In this document: in pieces, positions 11,033 through 21,936 of the stretch
Layout: every line of letters begins with the position of its first letter
Numbering within the stretch: the first letter of the stretch is position 1
Assembly: GCA_036365515.1 (NCBI GenBank)
Contig: CM070876.1
Location: 42,267,695-42,331,694, forward strand
Reading direction: 5' to 3'
DNA: 64,000 nucleotides
Source: Torymus aiolomorphi
Lineage: Eukaryota > Arthropoda > Insecta > Hymenoptera > Torymidae
The notes under the pieces: generated by a model
Seen by the model: the letters and a program-made list of their open reading frames with translations, nothing else
The model's database searches: none
What the model was told of the DNA's origin: nothing
Translations under genes and position numbers: made by a program

Positions 11033-14000
11033 AAATAGCGCAGTTAAATCTAAATCATTGTGCGACTGCACAGGACCTACTGAACCAGTACGTCCGCGAA
11101 ACAGAGGTGGATATAGCAATCGTGTGCGAACAGTACAAAGATCTAGATGAACCATCGTGGGATATGGACAGCACCGTTAAAGCAGCGATCTGGGCATGCG
11201 GTGATACTGCTTTTCAGGAAAAAATGATAGACCCTGAAGAAAGATTTGTACGCGTTAAGGTAGCAGGTATACATATTTACAGCTGCTACGCTTCCCCCAA
11301 TGCGTCAATCGAGCAGTTCGAACATCTGTTAGATCGGCTTGTGCAAGATGCTGCAGGAAGGAAACCGATACTGATCGCAGGTAACTTCAATGCCTGGGCT
11401 GTGGAGTGGGGCAGTCAAAGGACAAATCAGAGAGGTCGAATACTATTGGAAGCATTCGGGCTCTTAGATTTGGTCTTAGTTAACCAGGGATCTACTTACA
11501 CCTTTAGAAGTGGAGACACCGGGTCTGTGGTAGATCTGACTTATGTTAGCAGCTGCCTTATTGGCGCAGTTGACACATGGACAGTGAGTGAACACTACAC
11601 AAATAGTGATCACCAGGCCATAATAATGGAGGTAGGAAAAATAAGAAAAGAATCCAGCGTTAGTGTACAGACCAAGAGAGTCGGTTAGAAAACGAAGGAC
11701 TATGACAGGAAGATGTTTCTGTTGGCACTGGAAGAAATGGAGCTGTCTGGAATGGCGAACAATAAGGCGAAACTCGCGATGGAAATAATCACTAGAGCCT
11801 GTAACGCTGCTATGCCAAGAAGAGTGACCAGCCATAGGTGACCACCAGTATACTGGTGGGACATGGACGTCGAGAGTGCCCGCAGCGAGTGTCACTGAAC
11901 TAGGAGGCAGGAGCAACGGGCAAGGAAGAAATACTACAAGACTGGTCGAGGTCAGGAAATAGTGGAAGCCCGAAATCAGGAAATGAAAGACGCTAAACGG
12001 AAACTCAAGAAGAAAATCCGGGACAGCAAACGACGGTGTGTTAAAGAATTACAGGACGAGGTAGAGTTGGATCCCTGGGGTCGACCGTACAAGGTGGTGA
12101 TGAAGAAAATAAAGGGAAGCTATGTACCCCCTCCCAAGTGCCCGGAACTATTACACCGGATTGTGACTACTGTGTTCCCCAGACAGCTGGAGGAACCATG
12201 TGTTATCGAAGCGGGGATAAGTGAGGACGCCTCTCCCCAAATCACAAAGGAGGAACTGCTAGCTGCATGCAAAAGTGTAGGAAACAAGAAGGCTCCGGGC
12301 CCAGACGGCATTCCCAATATGGCATTGAATCATGCTATCTGCGCACACCCAGAGGTTTTTGTAGACTTGTACAACTCATGTCTCGAAGAAGGAAAATTCC
12401 CCACTATTTGGAAGACACAGCGCTTGGTGCTACTGCCAAAAGGAAAGAAGCCGCCTGATGGCTCAGCCTCGTACAGACCACTCTGCATGCTGGACACACC
12501 GGGGAAGATCCTAGAATGCATACTCTGCGTTAGAATGGACCAGGCTATCGAAGGCGCAGGAGGACTGGCGTAACACCAGTATGGTTTTCGCAAGGAGCAT
12601 TCTACCCTGGACGCAGCTGGTCTGGTAATTGACAGTGCGCGAACAGCGATAAATGGAGACAGATGGAAAGGAGAAACAAAGAAGTACTGCGCTATTATTA
12701 CACTGGATGTAAAAAATGCATTTAACTGAGCCAAATGGAGTAAAATACATGAGGCGCTCCGAAAGCGAAATGTGCCTCTCTACATAAGGAGGATGATGTC
12801 CGACTATTTGAAGGACAGAATCTTACTATATGACACTGAGAATGGCATCCAGAGTTATGAAGTCACAGGAGGCGTTCCCCAAGGCTCAGTGCTTGGTCCA
12901 CCGACTTGGAATATCATTTACGATGGAGTACTTAGACTACGACTACCTGAAGGGGTAACCGTAATAGGATTTGCAGACGACATAGCTATAGTGGTGGTAG
13001 CGAAACACATAGAAGATGTTAAAACAATAGCAAACGAGGCAATTTGTATAATACACGATTGGCTAACAGAAACAGGACTGGAATTAGCCAGCCACAAGCC
13101 AGAAGTTATCCTGATTTCGAGTAAGAAGAAGCTAAAGACGGTAACACTGATGGTGGATGGACATGAAATTGTATCTCAACCGACCATCAAGTACTTAGGC
13201 ATCACCATTAATACAAGATTGACATTCAAACAGCACCTTGAAATTGTGAGCGATAAGGCAGCGAAAGTGGGCGCCGCTCTATCACGATTGATGCCAAATA
13301 TAGGAGGGGCAAGTCAAAATCGAAGGTTACTCTTAGCCAGTATAACCACATCGATTATGCTGTACGGGGCCCCAGTATGGGCTGATGCCATGCTGGTAAA
13401 AATCTATGCACGAGCGATGGCTACCGTGTATAGGCGAATGGCGTTAAGGGTGGCGTCGGCTTATCATACGGCATCGGACGAGTCGGTGTGCATCATAGCA
13501 GGTACACCGCCCATTGATCTCTTAGCCATGGAGAGAAAGAATGCGTACGAAGCAAAAAGATGTGCAAACGACAACATCCGCAGGGAAATCTGGAAGGCCG
13601 CAAGAAAGAAGACGATGACTGTATGGCAAGCAAGATGGGATGCCAGCGAAAATGGGCGATGGACACACCGTCTCATACCAAAGTTAGAGCACTGGATTGA
13701 CAGGAGACACGGGGAAGTTAATTACTACCTCACACAACTTCTCACCGGACATGGATGCTTTCGAGCTTACCTGTACCGATTTAAGCTAGAAGACTCTCTA
13801 AACTGCCCAGTATATTTGGATGCAAACGAAGATGGAGAGCACGTCTTCTGTGACTGCTCGCGATACCGACAGGAGCGAAAAGAACTCGAGAGTTATCTCC
13901 AGATCAGAGTGACTCCCGAGTCTATTATGACGACGATGCTGACTTCAGAGGATGGATGGAGCGCTGTCAGTAATTATGCTGCGAGTATACTCAAAAAGGT

Positions 14001-14070
14001 CAGGAAAGACGAGGAAGGAAGAAGAAGACGAGAGATGCGGCACGAAGCTGACGACCGGACGATGCGGTAA
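11029..14070 (+). pseudogene. R1-clade LINE ORF2: endonuclease and reverse transcriptase, five in-frame stops
   Basis: ORF2 starts at ATG 11029 and encodes an EEP endonuclease (AQLNLNHCATAQDLL, IAGNFNAWAVEWGS, NSDHQAI) to about 11688, then a reverse transcriptase and a C-terminal Cys-His region. RT motifs are KAPGPDGIPN, SYRPLCMLDTPGK, QYGFRKEHSTLDA, ITLDVKNAFN, GGVPQGSVLGP and the catalytic GFADDIA. Near the C-terminus EHVFCDCSRYRQE is the CCHC-type block. The whole ORF stays in one frame, but TAG 11686, TGA 11839, TGA 11896, TAA 12571 and TGA 12727 interrupt it. The inactivation is by point substitution only in this ORF. Confidence 0.88.
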
Positions 14071-14277
14071 GAAGTAGACGGAAGAAGTAAAAGTACAGGA
14101 AGGGCTGCAGGATGCAAGAAATTACGACCTCATGCAACAAGAGTAGGCAGAAGCCATGCGCTCCCCCGCGAAGGATTGCTTTGCGGCTGTACCGCGGGGA
14201 TACTGAGCTAAGAAGATAAGAAATGGAGTTTTAGTGGGCATCAGTGCATTAAGCATTTCTCCAACTCTTCGGAAAAA

Positions 14278-14350
14278 ACAAACACACACATACACACACA
14301 CACTCACACACACACGCACGCACGCACGCACACACGCACACACACACCTA
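14278..14350 (+). repeat. AC-rich microsatellite at the 3' junction of the R1-clade LINE
   Basis: CA repeats with CG and CT interruptions join the LINE 3' end to the right copy of the target duplication (14343-14377). Confidence 0.85.
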
Positions 14351-14373
14351 GTAAAAATTATTACATGATTTAT

Positions 14374-14432
14374 CACGTAGAAAAGCACGTAGAAAAGCAT
14401 GTAGAAAAGCATGTAGGAAAGCACGTACGAAA

Positions 14433-14435
<3 letters not shown>
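14374..14435 (+). repeat. 12-bp tandem repeat
   Basis: About five units of CACGTAGAAAAG, with CATG and GGAA variants, lie immediately after the target duplication. The same unit forms the palindrome at 14748-14777. Confidence 0.9.

Positions 14436-14496
<61 letters not shown>
14434..14496 (+). repeat. (CA)n followed by (TA)n microsatellite
   Basis: CA repeats run to about 14460, then an AT run to 14496. This is simple sequence inside a Helentron-like copy. Confidence 0.95.
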
Positions 14497-14498
<2 letters not shown>

Positions 14499-14747
14499 CG
14501 ATTGCCTTGCTTTTAACTGAAGATTCATAACCAGGAGGTTGTGAGATCAAATCGTGGTCGTGCAAAGAATCAACAAAACTGGAAAATACTATACGTCTTT
14601 TTTTCTTTTTTTTCTCTACATAAATAAGTGTAACTGTTGTACTTAATACGTTTCTATAATTTATTCACAAACATTTATTTATTTACATAACAAATTAAAA
14701 AATTTTCAAATCACGTTATTAATCACATAGTTAAATACATGATTCGG

Positions 14748-14777
14748 CACGTAGAAAAGCACGTGCTTTTCTACGTG
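14748..14777. repeat. Perfect 30-bp palindrome
   Basis: CACGTAGAAAAGCAC (14748-14762) is followed at once by its exact reverse complement. The half-sites are copies of the 12-bp repeat at 14374-14435 in opposite orientations. A CA-rich repeat follows (14779-14834). Confidence 0.95.
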
Positions 14778-14933
14778 TGCACACGCACACGCACACGCTC
14801 ACGCACACACACACACACACGCACGCACACACACGAAAATTTTTTTATCAAGAACAACGGATTTTAGCGCCAAAAGTCTTAAAACATGTTTGTGAACATT
14901 TTTTGTTTCAAAAATTTTTCTCACCGTTACAAA

Positions 14934-14952
14934 GCTTCCTCTTTCAGGAAGC
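14934..14952 (+). terminator. Helentron-like 3' terminal hairpin (copy A)
   Basis: GCTTCCT-CTTTC-AGGAAGC, preceded by CACCGTTACAAA, marks the 3' end of a Helentron-like copy whose body precedes it and into which the R1-clade LINE inserted. Confidence 0.75.
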
Positions 14953-16170
14953 AATAATATTTCACTATTAGAAACTGCACATTTTTGTTACGGCTAAAAA
15001 GTGGCAAATTCCTGTACCACTCCCGTCTCGATAGCGCTCGTCTTTCCTGAGTTACAGTGAAGTAACCTGCTAGTTTCGTAAGAAGATGACAGAACTATTT
15101 TTATAAAAATTTTTAAAATTTTCATGTGCATTTCTATACTATACCGTTTTTTTACGGTAAAAAACGGCTTAATTCTAAGTAACTGTCGATATAATATTAG
15201 ATCTCTTTAATTACTTTAATCAGTCGGCGACGAAGCTGTATAAGTGCTATTGAATTATTGTTTATAACAATAAAAATAATTTTGTTATTTTTTAACAAAC
15301 ACACAGCTGTCTTACATCTAAAAAGCGGCAAACTCATGTGCCACTATCGTGACGATAACAATAAAAATAATTTTTGTTTTGTTTTTCGACAAACACACAG
15401 CTGTCTTACTGCTAAAAAGCGGCAAATTCCTGTTAGGCCAGGCGGTGGACATTTTGAGTGGACATTTCGACCCACAGGCTATTTTATTTTTGGTTTCGGT
15501 TCATTTCAGCATCCTGAATAAGATCCTTGTTATCCGCAGTGTCAAAACCGTGTGCAAGTTTTGTTATTTAACAAAAACGGAGCGATTTTGGCACTTTTTT
15601 TGGTTATTTCAATCTAGCTCGGTTTTGGTTCGTTTTAGCGAAAAACTTTCTGTACGAAAATTGTTCATTATTAAATTTGCTACAAAAGTAGACCTGAGCG
15701 AAGTTTCTAACTTTAATAGTTTATTTACAAATGACCGCTAAAGTTGCAAAATGCCATTTTTTTCATTATTAAATAACTTTTGAAAAAAACAACGAATGGA
15801 CTTGAAAATTTATTTACAAGGAGCTTGTGCCAATGCAAAAGTGTACGCCAAAGCCCAAAACTGTAAATTGAATATCGGCGATGTTATTGAAGGTCGAATT
15901 TTTTTTTGTCCTTAATTGCAAATTGCGCCCCGTCTACAAAAATCGTTTCTCATAGTGAGGAAAAATTGTTCGTATAAAGAAACTCTTCAACTTTAATATC
16001 CATTTTGAAAAATTAAGAAATTTTGATTTTCATGGATTTTATCGACTTTTTTACGCGGTCACCTTTTTGGACGCGACGTCTAAAAGTCGAAAACACGTCC
16101 TTATTTTTTTTTTTTCGGAATCGGAAGTACACCATTGGTAAGGGCTCATTTTTTGCTATTTAAAAAAAAA
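14953..16170. other. Non-coding stretch with a ~92-bp tandem duplication
   Basis: I see no gene. AACAATAAAAATAATTTT followed by ACAAACACACAGCTGTCTTAC and CTAAAAAGCGGCAAA is present at 15268-15334 and again at 15358-15428, and a more diverged GCTAAAAAGTGGCAAATTCCTG is at 14993. Short open frames here are not conserved-looking. Confidence 0.6.
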
Positions 16171-16911
16171 ACCGCTGCCAATTCATTGGCACGTAGCTTC
16201 CTCAAACTTAATTTATTGATCCCTTTAATTAATTTTTACTTCTAATATTTAAAATTTAATACTTTATCTTGCACGGTTAGACTAACTAGGAGAGGGTCAT
16301 AGGTCCGGATTCAGCTTAAACTGTGCATTATATCTTTTTTCGTAATGAACCGATTTTTTTGGGCAACGAACTTGATCTGAAGATATATAAAAGCTACATC
16401 TGTTCCAAATTTCAGGACGATTGGGTAATTTTTGCTCTTGTTATCGTGCGACAACGAAGACGCAAATTTTTTCTAAAATAATTTTTTTCTAAAAAACAAA
16501 TGAAGATAATCTCTTGAAATTTTAACCACATATAGTCTTCAATTAGTGTAATAACTGGTTATTTATTTCAAGTCGATAAATAAATTAGTTTTTGAGAAAT
16601 TAATTTATGAAATATAAAAAAGTTTTCCTTAATAACAATTGACAGAATGAAGATATTTTAAATTTTAAAAAAGGAAAATATAGGTAATTTAAATACCTTT
16701 CAAGAAAAGTTTATTATATTATGTAATAATGACTGTAAGATATAAAAAATAAAAAAAACTAAAAATTCAAAATAGTTTTTTGGTTATAAAACAAAAGAAA
16801 ATCAATAGAAACTCAAATCCATCAGGTACCTTTCTTTTCCCGCGAGACAAAGAGAATAAGGTCTACCCGACGAAAATCGATCGATTCGTTTCGGAGATAT
16901 GAAGAGTTCAA

Positions 16912-16977
<66 letters not shown>

Positions 16978-17102
16978 CCACGAAAACAAAAATTATCAAA
17001 ATCAACTAATATACACATATATCGCCTTAAAACATCTTTTTGAACATTTTTTTTTTCGAAAATTTTGTTCACCGTTACAAAGCTTCCTCTATGAGGAAGC
17101 AA
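16171..17102 (+). mobile_element. Complete non-autonomous Helentron-like copy (~0.93 kb)
   Basis: The copy starts with CCGCTGCCAATTCATTGGC (terminal hairpin GCCAAT/ATTGGC) and a subterminal GCTTCCTC. An AT-rich body containing CCAAATTTCAGGACGATTGG follows, then a CA microsatellite (16914-16972). It ends with GTTACAAA and the hairpin GCTTCCTC-TAT-GAGGAAGC (17082-17100). The 5' subterminal GCTTCCTC can pair with the 3' arm GAGGAAGC, as in Helentron/DINE-like elements. It has no coding capacity. Confidence 0.75.
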
Positions 17103-18276
17103 TATTTATAGCTATCATTGTTCTTTTGTTATTAACAAAAACGTGTTTTTTTAGAAAAGCTCACAACTCACAAATAAATTATAATAATGCAGAATATAAT
17201 GCATTCATAATGCATTGTATGCAGTACTGCGGGATTCGTGACTAACCCACAGCTTGTTGGACCCTGCCGGAATACATACTGCACTACACGCTACCCCGAT
17301 CGGAGCGCCACCTACTCTTATACTATTTTAATTATTCATCAGTTTTGAATACTTAAACTCAAGAATTCAATCTTGAAAATTCAAACATATTACATTTTGA
17401 CGCCAATACTATATACTTTTATAATATACTAATGATAACATCATTGGAGTTATAAGTTTAAAAAAAAACACGTTTTTGTTTTTGATGATAACTAAAGAAC
17501 CGTGATAGATAGAAAATTAAATTTTTTTAGAAAATATAGGTATTTTAATTTTCTTTCGAATGCCATCCACCCCATTCAGATACATAGAGCCTTTCTCGAG
17601 AAATTACGATTTTAAAAAAATGTCAAAAAATTTTTAACCTCAAATAACTCTGAAATTTATGGACCAATCATTTTGCGCAAAGAACTGACCGAGAACTATA
17701 AAAAATCTACCTCTAAAAGGAATTTTGAAGCCATTAAATCAATTTTACTCTTGTAATCGTTGGACATACAAAATTGATTTTTTTTATTTTTCAATTTTTT
17801 ACTCAAAATCTAGCCTACAGAATGTATTCAAATTTTAACAGATTATAGCTATTTATATTCTGTATTATCATGATTTTTCTCAAAAAAATTGACCGTTAAG
17901 TTTAGGAGTTATAAGCTTCTAAAAAAAAACATGTTTTTGTTAATAACAAAAGAACCGTGATAGCTAGAAACTTTTCTTTTTTTAGAAAATATAGGTATTT
18001 TAATCCTCTTTCGAACTCTATCCATCAGATTCGAATAACTCGATCCTATCATTTAAAAAAATCAAAAAAAAGTTTTGAGAAAATCGAAAATTTGAAAAAA
18101 AAAAAAACAAAAACGCATCGCCCCAATCAAAAAACGGATTTTTGACCCGCCATCACGCAAAAAAAGAAAAAAAAATGAGACCTGTCCAGTCAAAATCGAC
18201 CGAGTAGAAGCTGAGATCCAGGCGTATACACACACACACACACACACACATACACACACACACACATACACACACA

Positions 18277-18308
<32 letters not shown>

Positions 18309-18435
18309 TACATCCATACAGACATTTTTCAAAAACCATGTATTTTGATTCCTCACACCTCGGAACACAATTATAACATGTTTTTACAGCAACTCAAAAA
18401 TTTACTATCACAAAGCTTCCTCTAGGAGGAAGCAA
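17103..18435 (+). mobile_element. 3' part of a Helentron-like copy ending at the Rep gene
   Basis: The AT-rich body has GTTCTTTTGTTATTAACAAAAACG blocks, CGAGTAGAAGCTGAGATCC, CA repeats with TA interruptions (18225-18310), and CACAAA before the hairpin GCTTCCTC-TAG-GAGGAAGC (18415-18433). Rep-helicase coding resumes eight bases later. This is the right end of the first interruption of the Rep gene. No gene is seen. Confidence 0.7.
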
Positions 18436-18442
18436 AAATTAA

Positions 18443-19730
18443 GTCGAATGTTATCAAGGTTTATTAGGTCATGTAATGAATAATGCTTCTAATATTTCTA
18501 ATAACTTTGAAAATAAAGAAAGATTAGGAAATATTTTTATACTACTAGCCACTTACATTGGTAGTCCGAGATATATGCAACAACATTATCAAGATGCAAT
18601 GGCTATTATGAGAAATACTGGGAGACTTGACTTATTTATAACAGTAACATGTAATCCTAAGTGGCAAGAACTAAAAGAAGTTTTGCAAAAATTTCCTGTA
18701 AGGACTACACCAAATGATATTCCAAATATAGCAGTTAGATTATTTCATACAAAATTAATGTCATTATTAAATGACATAAAAGAAAATAAAATATTTGGAG
18801 ATATTATATCATATATTTATACAATAAATATAATAATATTTATACGATAAATATATATCTGCAGAAATACCAGACAAAAATGAAGATGAAAACTTACATA
18901 AATTAGTAATTAAACACATGCTCCATGGACCACATACACATAGTTCTCCTTGTTATATAAAAGATAAAAGTATATGTAAACAAAATTTTCCTAAATCATT
19001 TACAAATTATACAAAATTTAAAAAGAATGGTTATCCAGAATATAAACGAAGAAATAATACCTCAGAAAATTTTACGTATAAAGCAAAAAATAACAGTCAA
19101 TTAATCTCAGTAGATAATTCTATGGTAGTACCTTATAATAGTTTTTTATTAAAAAAATATAAGTGTCACATTAATGTAGAACATTGCGCCAATATTCAAA
19201 GTATAAAATATATATTTGATTACATACATAAAGGTGGAGATAGAGCATTATGTAAATTAAAAAAAGTTAATGATACCAATGATGGTAATATATATGACGA
19301 AATTACTCAATTTGTTGATGGAAGTTTTTTAAGTCCAATGGAAGTAGCTTGGCGATTGGAAAAATTTCCTTTATGTGGTAGAAAACATACAGTAATAAGT
19401 CTATCAGTTCATACAGAAAATCAACAAAGAATTATTTTTGAAGAAAATAACGAGACTAAAGCTTTAGAAAATTATAAAACAACATTAACAGCATGGTTTG
19501 ATTTAAATAAAAAAGATAATTATGCAAGGAATATAAAATATGTTAATATACCTAAATATTACAACTTGAAAAATAAATGTTGGATAAAACGAAAACGAAA
19601 TCAAGAAAATTATATAATAGGTCGTTTAAATATTGTTTTTCCAAAGGATTTTGAACGATTTCATTTAAAATTAATTTTAAATCGTGTTAAAGGTGCAATT
19701 TCGTTTCAAGATTTACGAACGTATGAAAAA
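18443..19730 (+). pseudogene. Helitron/Helentron Rep-helicase, segment 2 of 4 (HUH site region)
   Basis: This is the Rep (rolling-circle initiator) part. It resumes with VECYQGLLGH, then has Rep motif 1 as FITVTCNPKW (about 18637-18663) and the two-tyrosine region as KYIFDYIHKGGDRA (about 19207-19248). Between FGDIISYIYTI (about 18796-18828) and SAEIPDKNED (about 18863) the expected GLPHAH-type metal-binding HUH block is missing. An AT-rich stretch with a stop (18848-18850) stands in its place. Reading restarts and continues through MLHGPH, CYIKDKSICKQNFPK and LSPMEVAWRLEKFPL to FQDLRTYE at about 19726, where another Helentron-like copy is inserted. Loss of the HUH histidines should abolish nicking. 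Confidence 0.85.
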
Positions 19731-21470
19731 AAACGCTGCCAATTCTTCCTCAAAATAATTTTTTGATTCCTTTTATTAAATTAAAATTCAAAAAATAAAT
19801 TTTTCACGAAAAAAATTTGAAAAATTTTATGGAAAATATTAACTTGTAATTTTTTCATGGCTATTCATTGAGGTTCCATTTGTAATTTATTTGTTTGTGA
19901 TTTTAATTCTTATATGAATGGAAAACAATCTTCTTCAAGTTCTATTCTTCATCAAATTTTTCTTCTTCAAGTCCACTGTCAACGGCTTCTCGTCGTACAT
20001 TGGTTCGAAATAAAAAAAATATTCTAAAGTTGTTCTTTGATTGTGTTTACAAGAAAAATTATTGTATGGGAGACATAACGCACATGCGGCACAGCATGCA
20101 ATACAGTAAAGCAATTTTATTTTCTATTATATTTCTGTAAAAATTATAATATAATTATATATTATTCCATAAAAAATGTTGGATTCGGATTTTATAAATA
20201 AATTTTTTTATATAAATATTATTCACATGTTAGTTCAATATATTCATTTTATTTAATATTTTGCTATTATTACATTTTGAGATTGATTACAAAAAATTTC
20301 ATAAGAAAAATTCATATTTTTAAACTATAAAATAAATAACATCGAAGGTTGTGGATTCGTCTAGTGTCGTGCTAGAGAGTAAGCTTGTTTCTTTTAATAT
20401 CCAGAGAATGATTCTACATCTCGTACAAGATCATCGTTTTTTAATAACTATGGTTTGACGATTCGATCGACTCCTGTTTGCTGAATATTCGTCTTCTTCA
20501 GTTACTCACGCATGTCGTCGTCTGTTCGATTGTTCTTCGGATATGTGGGCGTATTTTAAATGTACTTTAAATGATGTATTTTAAAAAATTTGATAAAAAC
20601 AGATTTTTTTTCTCAGTTTTCAATTTTTCAAGTATTACATTTTTGTTAATAATAAAAAACCGTGATAACTAAAAAATTTTTCTTTTTAGAAAATATATAA
20701 ACTCATTTTTTTTCATTTTTCAATTTTTACGTTTTTGTTAATAACAAAGGAACCGTGATAGCTAGAGAATTAATTTTTTCTAGAAGATATAGGTAATTTA
20801 ATTCTCTTTCGAATGCCACCCACCCCATTTAGATACATAGAGCCGTTCTCGAGAAATTACGATTAAAAAAAAATTGAAAAAAATTTTAACCTCAAATATC
20901 TTCGAAATTTATGGATCAATCCTTTTGCCCAAGGAACACACTCGTTTGGTATACAAAATCTACCCCTACAAAGAATTTGAAAGTGATTGAGCCAATTTTA
21001 CTATAGTTATTGAACAACAAAAAAATCACTTTTTTTTATAAATTATTTTTTTTCTCAAAAAATAATGAATAAAATAACCTAAAAATTTAGTAAGTTATAG
21101 TACTTAATATCCTTTATAATCAAAAAAATATTCATGTTAATATCTTTTTTTAATTTCGAAATATAACCTATTTACAAAAAATTACGTTTTCATCAATAAC
21201 TTATGACGAAATATAGCTACCAACATTTTTTTTTTAAATTGTAGATAATTTTATCCTACATACAGAGAATTCATGATATATAAACAATATTTGTTCTAAA
21301 TATTAAAAAAATCGAAAAAAAAAATTTGAAAATTAAAAAATGGCTATAAAAAAAAAATTAAATTTTACAAAAATAAAATATTGACCCCCATTGTGGAAGC
21401 AAAATCTAAAAAAAATGATCACTCCCCCATTAAAATCGGTCGAGTAGATCATGAGATATCAGCGTATACT

Positions 21471-21502
<32 letters not shown>

Positions 21503-21624
21503 TCCATACGGACATTTTCTAAAAATAGTGTATTTCGATTCCAAATTTGCTAAATAACATTTCTAACACATTATCGCATAAACTTTTTTTTTACTATCAC
21601 AAAGCTTCCTCAAGGAGGAAGCAA
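19731..21624 (+). mobile_element. Non-autonomous Helentron-like copy interrupting the Rep gene (second insertion)
   Basis: The copy begins with CGCTGCCAATTC fused to TTCCTCAAA, so part of the 5' hairpin is deleted. It ends with CACAAA and the hairpin GCTTCCTC-AAG-GAGGAAGC (21604-21622). The body has an unrecognised GC-richer segment at 19980-20560, then the family's repeated AT-rich blocks, then CGAGTAGATCATGAGATATC and a short CA repeat (21480-21502). Its 3' ~0.93 kb is nearly identical, in inverse, to the neighbouring copy at 21748-22740. No gene is seen. Confidence 0.8.
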
Positions 21625-21747
21625 TTACATATAACACATACAGAGAAACTGCAATAAAAATGGGTTTAGTTGATGATGACTTACAAATAAAAAATATTTT
21701 TAAAGAAGCTTGTGACGTTATGTTAGGATATCAACTACGTCAATTTT
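21625..21747 (+). pseudogene. Helitron/Helentron Rep-helicase, segment 3 of 4
   Basis: Only about 40 codons lie between two insertions. They read TYRETAIKMGLVDDD, then FKEACDVMLGYQLRQF. This is the conserved linker between the Rep and helicase domains of Helitron proteins. It follows FQDLRTYE of segment 2 and precedes FAWYLLSENINGN of segment 4, so the order of the ancestral gene is preserved. Confidence 0.85.
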
Positions 21748-21867
21748 GCTTCCTCATAGAGGAAGCTTTGTGATAGTAAAAAAAAAGGTTTTTGAGATAA
21801 TGTGTTAGAAATGTTATTTAGCAAATTTGGAATAGAAATACACTATTTTTAGAAAATGTCCGTATAG

Positions 21868-21936
<69 letters not shown>

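Larger units (their letters stand above)
9444..14342 (+). mobile_element. R1-clade non-LTR retrotransposon inserted in an AC microsatellite
   Basis: This full-length-looking element has a 5' leader (9444-9577), ORF1, ORF2 and a 3' region ending in an AC-rich tail (14278-14342). It sits inside CA microsatellite sequence with at least 35 bp of duplicated target. Waldo and Mino lineages of the R1 clade are known to target ACAY or AC repeats, and the zinc-knuckle and endonuclease style fits that clade. The lineage name is an inference. Confidence 0.8.

Noticed and set aside
14122..14565. 147-codon open frame on the minus strand
   Set aside because: It is translation of CA/TA microsatellites and the 12-bp repeat (runs of Tyr-Ile and Cys-Val); no protein-like composition.
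14497..14570. tRNA-like B-box around GAGATCAAATCGTGG
   Set aside because: Only one weak box; no complete cloverleaf could be drawn and the upstream side is a TA repeat. A tRNA-derived SINE fragment remains possible but is unsupported.
15258..15741. Two overlapping open frames of 87 and 130 codons
   Set aside because: They span a tandem duplication of non-coding sequence; no domain, no conserved start, hydrophobic AT-derived composition.
16171..18435. Reading 16171-18435 as a single Helentron-like copy
   Set aside because: A complete 3' hairpin occurs already at 17082-17100, so at least two copies or copy parts are present.
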